Positions 58,790 to 64,000 of a stretch of DNA of 64,000 nucleotides are shown here, in pieces. Position numbers and translations under genes: made by a program. Origin of the DNA: Fasciolopsis buskii (lineage: Eukaryota > Platyhelminthes > Trematoda > Plagiorchiida > Fasciolidae); contig LUCM01011216.1 of assembly GCA_008360955.1 (NCBI GenBank), forward strand, positions 209,902-273,901. The letters run 5' to 3'. Within the stretch, counting starts at the first letter, position 1, and the number at the start of each line of letters is the position of its first letter. Below the pieces are notes generated by a model. The model was not told where the DNA came from, did no database searches, and saw only the letters and a list, made by a program, of their open reading frames with translations.

Positions 58790-60865
58790 TGCTAAATATG
58801 GGACAGTGGAGTTCCTATGAATACTGATTCTAGAGGGTATGGAACGAAAGGCGGACCGCGTTGAAAGATTAGAGCGATGTGCAGAGGTCCCGTGGGCTGT
58901 GAAAGAATTGTGTGAGCAAATTTCTCACATTTTGATAGATAATGATCAAATAAATTGAAGGACAACTCAATTAGTTGTACGGAAGACACACGACTAATAA
59001 TTGATAGCATTTTAAAGTCGTTCCTAAGTAAACCTGGATAAATAACAGGAGAACAGCAGGGAAGGATTGGAAAAACACTTTGGTATATAAGTCGGGAGAT
59101 GGTGCTTTGTTTCACCTTGTAGTATGAGAGCCTTCTGATTTCAGTTGACAGTCGTTGCAAATTCCTCACACAGATAGAAATGTGAGATGTTTGCTTCAGA
59201 TGGTAATCAATAGTTACTATTAGATATTTCATGGAATCATCCATGGCAAGTGTTTTTGAGTTGATCAATGACGTTTCGGATGGGTAGGCTTGCCAAGAGA
59301 GCGAGATATGACAGACATTGGACATATTTAGATGTGCGGAGACTTAAACCAGCTTGTGCAGATAAATCGTAGATAGAGGGAATGTTATTTGAGAAACTTT
59401 AAAAGTCGATGTTGCTGGAAACCGCTTGATAGAGGACAACATGATGAGCATACTTAAACAAATGAAATGGGGAACTAGCTGACAAGTGGCTAATTAAACA
59501 AAGAAGAGAAACGCTGAAAGAAGAGCACTCTAAAGTCCGAATGTGTTATTAACGCGCGATATTGCAGTTTCACTGGACATTCGTGTGCACCGGGTTCGGT
59601 TAGTAAAGTAATCGGACAACCATGCTAATAAAGGCGCGGGGAAACCAAATGTCTTCAGTTTGCGAATTATAAGAGATCGTGAGAAGGAATCGAATTCCGA
59701 TAAATAGTCTAGGAATGCGCAACGAACAGATTTCATCGATGCGTTTGAAGGACTCACAAATGTGATGAGTATGGAGGCGACAGCATCCATAGTGGGCCTG
59801 TTAGATTTATAGACAAACTGAAAAGGGTCGTCAGGAGGATACATAGAAGAACGCAGGCGCTTAAGTATAGCACTTCCCTTCAGTTTAAGACCAAATGTTA
59901 AAGAGATGAGGCGAAAGCGTTTTGCCAAAGCAGTAGAACTGGTAGATTTTGGGATATGAATAATAGTGATGAGTCTTCAGTAGTCAGGTGTAGGAGATGA
60001 GATTAATAATGAGTTAATCGGAGACGTGAGTGCATTCGCCAGAACCACAACATCATGTCTTGAAAGAGCTGAGGACAGGAAGTCAGGACCAATCCTTGTG
60101 GTTCTTTTAGTGGTGCGGAGAAGACCGAGCACCCTTATCCAGAAACACTTTTAATTGTCCTATCATCAACCTGTCCAAATATGACTGGGATATAATTGGA
60201 AACATAGATGAAAGCAGGACTGATGTTGTCGACATCCGCAGCAAAATTTATCATGTTTCTTTATCTTCCCACGCAACAGTCAAATGCCTCTCCATAAGAA
60301 TCGGTTGTTGTTACTAATCTGGAGTTGGCTAGCGAATGTAGTGTCGATGCGTTTGATTTCAGCTTTTATTACTTTGATAATACACCGCATGCTTTATTTA
60401 TTGCTGGATTTGTAGAAGTTCTCCCTGCATTTTCATAAGGACCAATAGTGTTTCTAGGGGACAGCAGATATAATCGATTGCGTTGGGCGTCTTTGTGAAA
60501 AGTTTGACGTTGTCATTGGGCCGGGGTTCAAAAGAGGAATAAGCAGATGCGTGTAAAGGCCATTTCTGAAGAAGGATAAGGCTGTTATTTGAATAATTAT
60601 GGAGACGAACTCGAATTTGATTTATTTGCCTGGAGGAATGGAAAGCTGACCTAGGGCGTATCTTGGGTCCTAACAAAAGCAGGCAATGATCACTACTTGA
60701 AATTGGAGCACGCAATTTCACGGAAAATTAACCGAGGTGGTTGGTAGTAACTCGATCTAGAATAGGGTCACCTTTGGTGGGAGAAGCGCAGAGATCAGCC
60801 AAATCAAACACAATCAGTGGTAGGGTAGATGCATGATTAAAATCAAACTATCCTCAAGAGGAAGA
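58790..60865 (-). mobile_element. CR1-like non-LTR retrotransposon, inactive
   Basis: Reading minus from 60865: end of the endonuclease (DFNH, then GDPILDRVTTNHLG, stop, KLRAPISSSDHCLLL); the linker (NDNVKLFT); RT starting near 59930 (RLISLTFGLKLKG, PPDDPFQFVYKSNRPTMDAV, CAFLDYLSEFDSFSRSLIIR, FGFPAPLLAWLSDYFTNRT); the YADD box as KYAHH at 59441-59452; and the C-terminal region (AYPSETSLINSKTL, YLIVTID, PILPCCSPVIYPGLL) ending near 58790. Stops include 59530-59532 and 59399-59401. Both YADD aspartates are lost. It is 5'-truncated inside the endonuclease and 3'-truncated. The two ORF-like stretches, 58792-59325 and 59530-59928, are its remnants, not host genes. Confidence 0.85.
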
Positions 60866-63800
60866 ACACCGTATATATTTATATATTAATGTGTCCACTA
60901 AGTTTCTTCTTCTAACTTCGATATTTCTCCGTTATTTTATGCTAAGGTTGGCCAAACAACTCAGCCATCGGCAAACGCGTGAACACGGTAGCTATGACCA
61001 AGATTTTAAATTCTTCCGCTTCTACAATCTGCCAGGATTGTGGCTCATTAGGATACTTTGCAAAGATACCAGTTCACTCGGTTTCGTGTCTCGATTCTAA
61101 CATGGTATACGGTATACAGGTCAGTTATTTCAGCCCACTTCTACCAGGATACGGGAGTTTGCGTTTACGGAATTTCTGTTTGGTTCGTAGAAATTGTTAC
61201 GAACGAAAAAACTGGAAAGAAACTGATTCATTTTTAGAAAAATATCCGAGTAAAAAGGCTCGAATACTGTTTCGTAACTTACGACTAGGTATATGCGTAT
61301 TCTGCATTTGAAAAAAAACCATATGCTTCCAAATGTCAAAATTTGTTATAAACAATCAGAGATGATTGACTAGAGGAGATGAAGAATAGTGTACTTTAAC
61401 CAACGTTCCCGGTTGGAGTGGGGTGGAACCACGTGACACAACATTTGGATCTTTGCTAGTGTTCCAATTATTTTGTACAATTAACGTGAAAGATCGAAAA
61501 GAAGAAATTTGTCGTCTAAATTGTGAATGGTTTTTGGCCGACTTGTTTTGACGGTAGCATAAATTTTTTGTTCAGATTAAATGATTTATCAAATTATATC
61601 ACCCCAGAACTAAGGATGAATAAGCTCCAATATTTTTGCATCTAACCCGTCACAATTGGACTGTCGTGTTTATTGAAAATGTACAAATTTTGATGCCCCA
61701 TAATTCATTCTTTCATTAGCACAAGAACGGTAAGGTTATTTGCTGGTAAAAGGGATGTCTTCGTCAACTTATCTGCACCTCGAGCACCATGATCACTAAC
61801 TTCGAACTTATATTTTTCGAAAGAGATTATAATTAAATGGCTTGGCGTTTACATTGCATGCGTTCCATCCTCAGTCGAGATGACGTTGTCAGTGCGCTCG
61901 CGCAGCCCGTGGTTTTCGTCTACACTCATCGGTTTACCATTAGCCTCGACTTCGGACCTGCTAGACGAACTTGGCCTCGTAAAATGGACATTTGTTTGAT
62001 CGTTTCGCTTTGGATTCCAGGGGAAAGAGGTTGCGCATGAGTTCTCTAATCCTCTCAGCTGTGGACGGTTGTCTCCATTTGAAGCCGATGAATATTTCGT
62101 GGTGTAGTAGTAATGAAATATTTATGAAGAATCATTGGTGGAATCGCAGCTCGAATTAAACACATACATGAAATGAAGACAATCGCTCACGGCTGAGTTG
62201 ATCATACAACTCAGGGCAAGCGTCATTTCCCTGAACTAAACAAAGGCCAAGGTCGTTTGGCAAGTCAAAGGTCAAGGCTAATGCTAAATCTTGGTTGCAT
62301 ATGAGCATCCCTGGTTGCGCGCACGCACTGATAATGTCAGCTTGACTGCTGATCGAACGGGCGCGACGTGAACGCGAAGCTGACTGGTCAGAACCACACG
62401 GAAACTAGTAAACTAACCTCAAAGAAAAAAACGGATTTTCTAAATAACTCTGAATTTCCTTCCACCTCTCCGAATGACGAATGTATTGCCGAATATTACA
62501 ACGGAATTATGCATGGAATTCGGAATTTCCAGGAAAGATGGGGCAAGCGTTTTAAGGTTATGTTCACATGAATCGGATGCTGGTGCTGAACGCTTTTTCT
62601 TCCTACCGTTGTGCAACATTTCTTTTGCAACACTTTTAATAAATTTATTTCGATTTTCGTTATTCTGTGCGATTTTCCCGGAAAATTTGCTCAAATAACT
62701 GAAAGTTGCCTAATGAAACACGCAACAGAGGGAGGAAGTTAGGACCGGAAAGTGTGAAAATGTAAGACACTCCATGGTCTCGTTACTGTCTACCATTTGC
62801 ATTCATATGTTCGCTCTAAATACGAGCTTGCGTGACCAAACCCCAAAAGTTCTAGTTGGTACTTTCTTGGCCAGGAAGTACCATTTGCGTTGTTGGGTTT
62901 ACGGCCTGGGAAAAATCAGGACTACAAAAAATAAACCTGGATCAAGTTAGGTTTTATATTATTTGCCAATAACTGAACAGTTCGTTGACGTAAGCTGAAT
63001 TCCTCACGTGGAGATGTTCACAATTTTGATTTATGATTTGCTAGTTTCACGTTCCCTATCGTGACAGATCCATGAGATACCAAACTCTACCTTGCATTCC
63101 GTTCATCCTCAGAGGTTTACACGAGGAAATTTCCCGTTTCTTCGTTTGGGACTTCAGAACCAAACTCTTCGACATATTACCGTGGTTTTTCCCTTTGGAT
63201 TTGAATCGTCCTCGATCGTATTAGTGTAATCATTTCCAATGAGGCTTTCTTGTGTTTCATTAATTATCCAGTGTGCATCGTTTGCGCAATAACTAAACAA
63301 CTGGACCAGGAGAAAATTCACTCTACAGAGCACTTGGAAAGGCAACCAACCAATCGTTATTGCTACTCGCTTTCGGGTGCTGAAATCCGATTGCCACGTT
63401 CGAGACCCACGGTGGTCAACTGGCAGTCAACTGATGTACAACAGGGAATTTTATTTCGATATATGCAACATTTGGACCTCGGATTAGCTAAAACTGAGTA
63501 ATGCGTTGCTTGTTTCATCATTAGTTACATGTTTGCATGTACATGTTGCTTCCGAGTCACTATGTTGCCGTGTCACAGACTGCTTTCATCACCTTGGATG
63601 TTTCGTTATACGGATTTGCAAAATGTATCAACCGTTACAAAACAATTTCATTGGATGAATCCTTAGGTCTTGGGTTTTACTTTCGAGTCTTCCTAAAAGC
63701 CCTGTCTTGATATAATAATATTACGAATGTATTCGCTTGTTCTATAGCATGATTCCCGCAACTCGGATGTTATTTGAAAATACGTTGTCCTGTATCAGAA

Positions 63801-64000
63801 CAAGTTGGGAACAATTTTTGCAAACGTTTGCACACGTCAGACAGTATAATGCGTAAAATATGTGTGACACACGGGCCGAGCTTTTAACTTATATGTGCAC
63901 ATCAACCGAGCTACTGTGTCACGTGTGTTGGAACTGTTAAGTTGCAAAAAACCGAATCTGATGATGTTTAGATATTTCACACACATTTACACGCACACAC
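60866..64000. other. unassigned 3.1 kb; weak exon hints
   Basis: A frame at 60979-61311 contains an ATACAG|GTCAGT donor-like site near 61118. A frame at about 63313-63501 (EKIHSTEHLERQPTNRYCYS… to TAA) follows GGACCAG. Neither could be linked to other exons. The last 30 bases are CA-rich. Confidence 0.35.

Noticed and set aside
58792..59325. 177-residue minus-strand host gene
   Set aside because: Translation is the C-terminal region of a CR1-like reverse transcriptase, interrupted upstream by stops.
59530..59928. 132-residue minus-strand host gene
   Set aside because: It is the RT core of the same LINE.

Overview
This is raw eukaryotic DNA, not a bacterial or viral window. Coding islands are short and split by introns. 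The sequence is AT-leaning, with no operons or long open frames. Most of what can be identified is transposon-derived. The combination of CR1-like and RTE-like LINE relics, two tRNA-headed SINE families and very small putative introns best fits a parasitic flatworm, most likely a digenean fluke. That is a judgement from recalled element families, not a database match, and I cannot name the species.

Layout. Positions 1-13 kb hold SINEs in both orientations, including a nearly perfect SINE foldback at 20-312, with several weak coding candidates. The best single coding exon is at 13703-14190 (minus). Positions 14-24 kb are mostly unassigned sequence with SINE-2 copies. A compact three-exon gene model lies at 24344-24904 (minus). 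Positions 25-31 kb are again mostly unassigned. A decayed CR1-like LINE lies at about 31.9-34.2 kb (plus); it is split by a 605-base assembly gap and carries a nested SINE-1. Candidate exons on both strands cluster at 38.5-40.7 kb. A 5'-truncated RTE-like LINE end, flanked by a 12-bp target-site duplication, occupies 43828-44540 (minus). A phase-consistent three-exon gene start lies at 47033-49329 (plus).

Positions 49750-54691 contain the same three blocks twice (A-gap-B-C, then A'-B'-C'). A 654-base gap and a single n lie at the joins. The simplest reading is two haplotypes laid end to end by the assembler, although a true tandem duplication is possible. A decayed RTE-like LINE follows at about 55.6-57.1 kb (plus), and a second CR1-like copy at about 58.8-60.9 kb (minus). 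The last 3 kb has only weak coding hints.

I found no rRNA, convincing functional tRNA, CRISPR array, gene cluster or new enzymatic system. The most interesting signals are structural: the SINE foldback, the duplicated and gapped segment, the nested SINE, two CR1 copies sharing the same inactivating changes, and a few small gene models whose splice phases agree. Gene calls are hand-made from splice sites and reading frame, so most carry low confidence. No protein product could be named.
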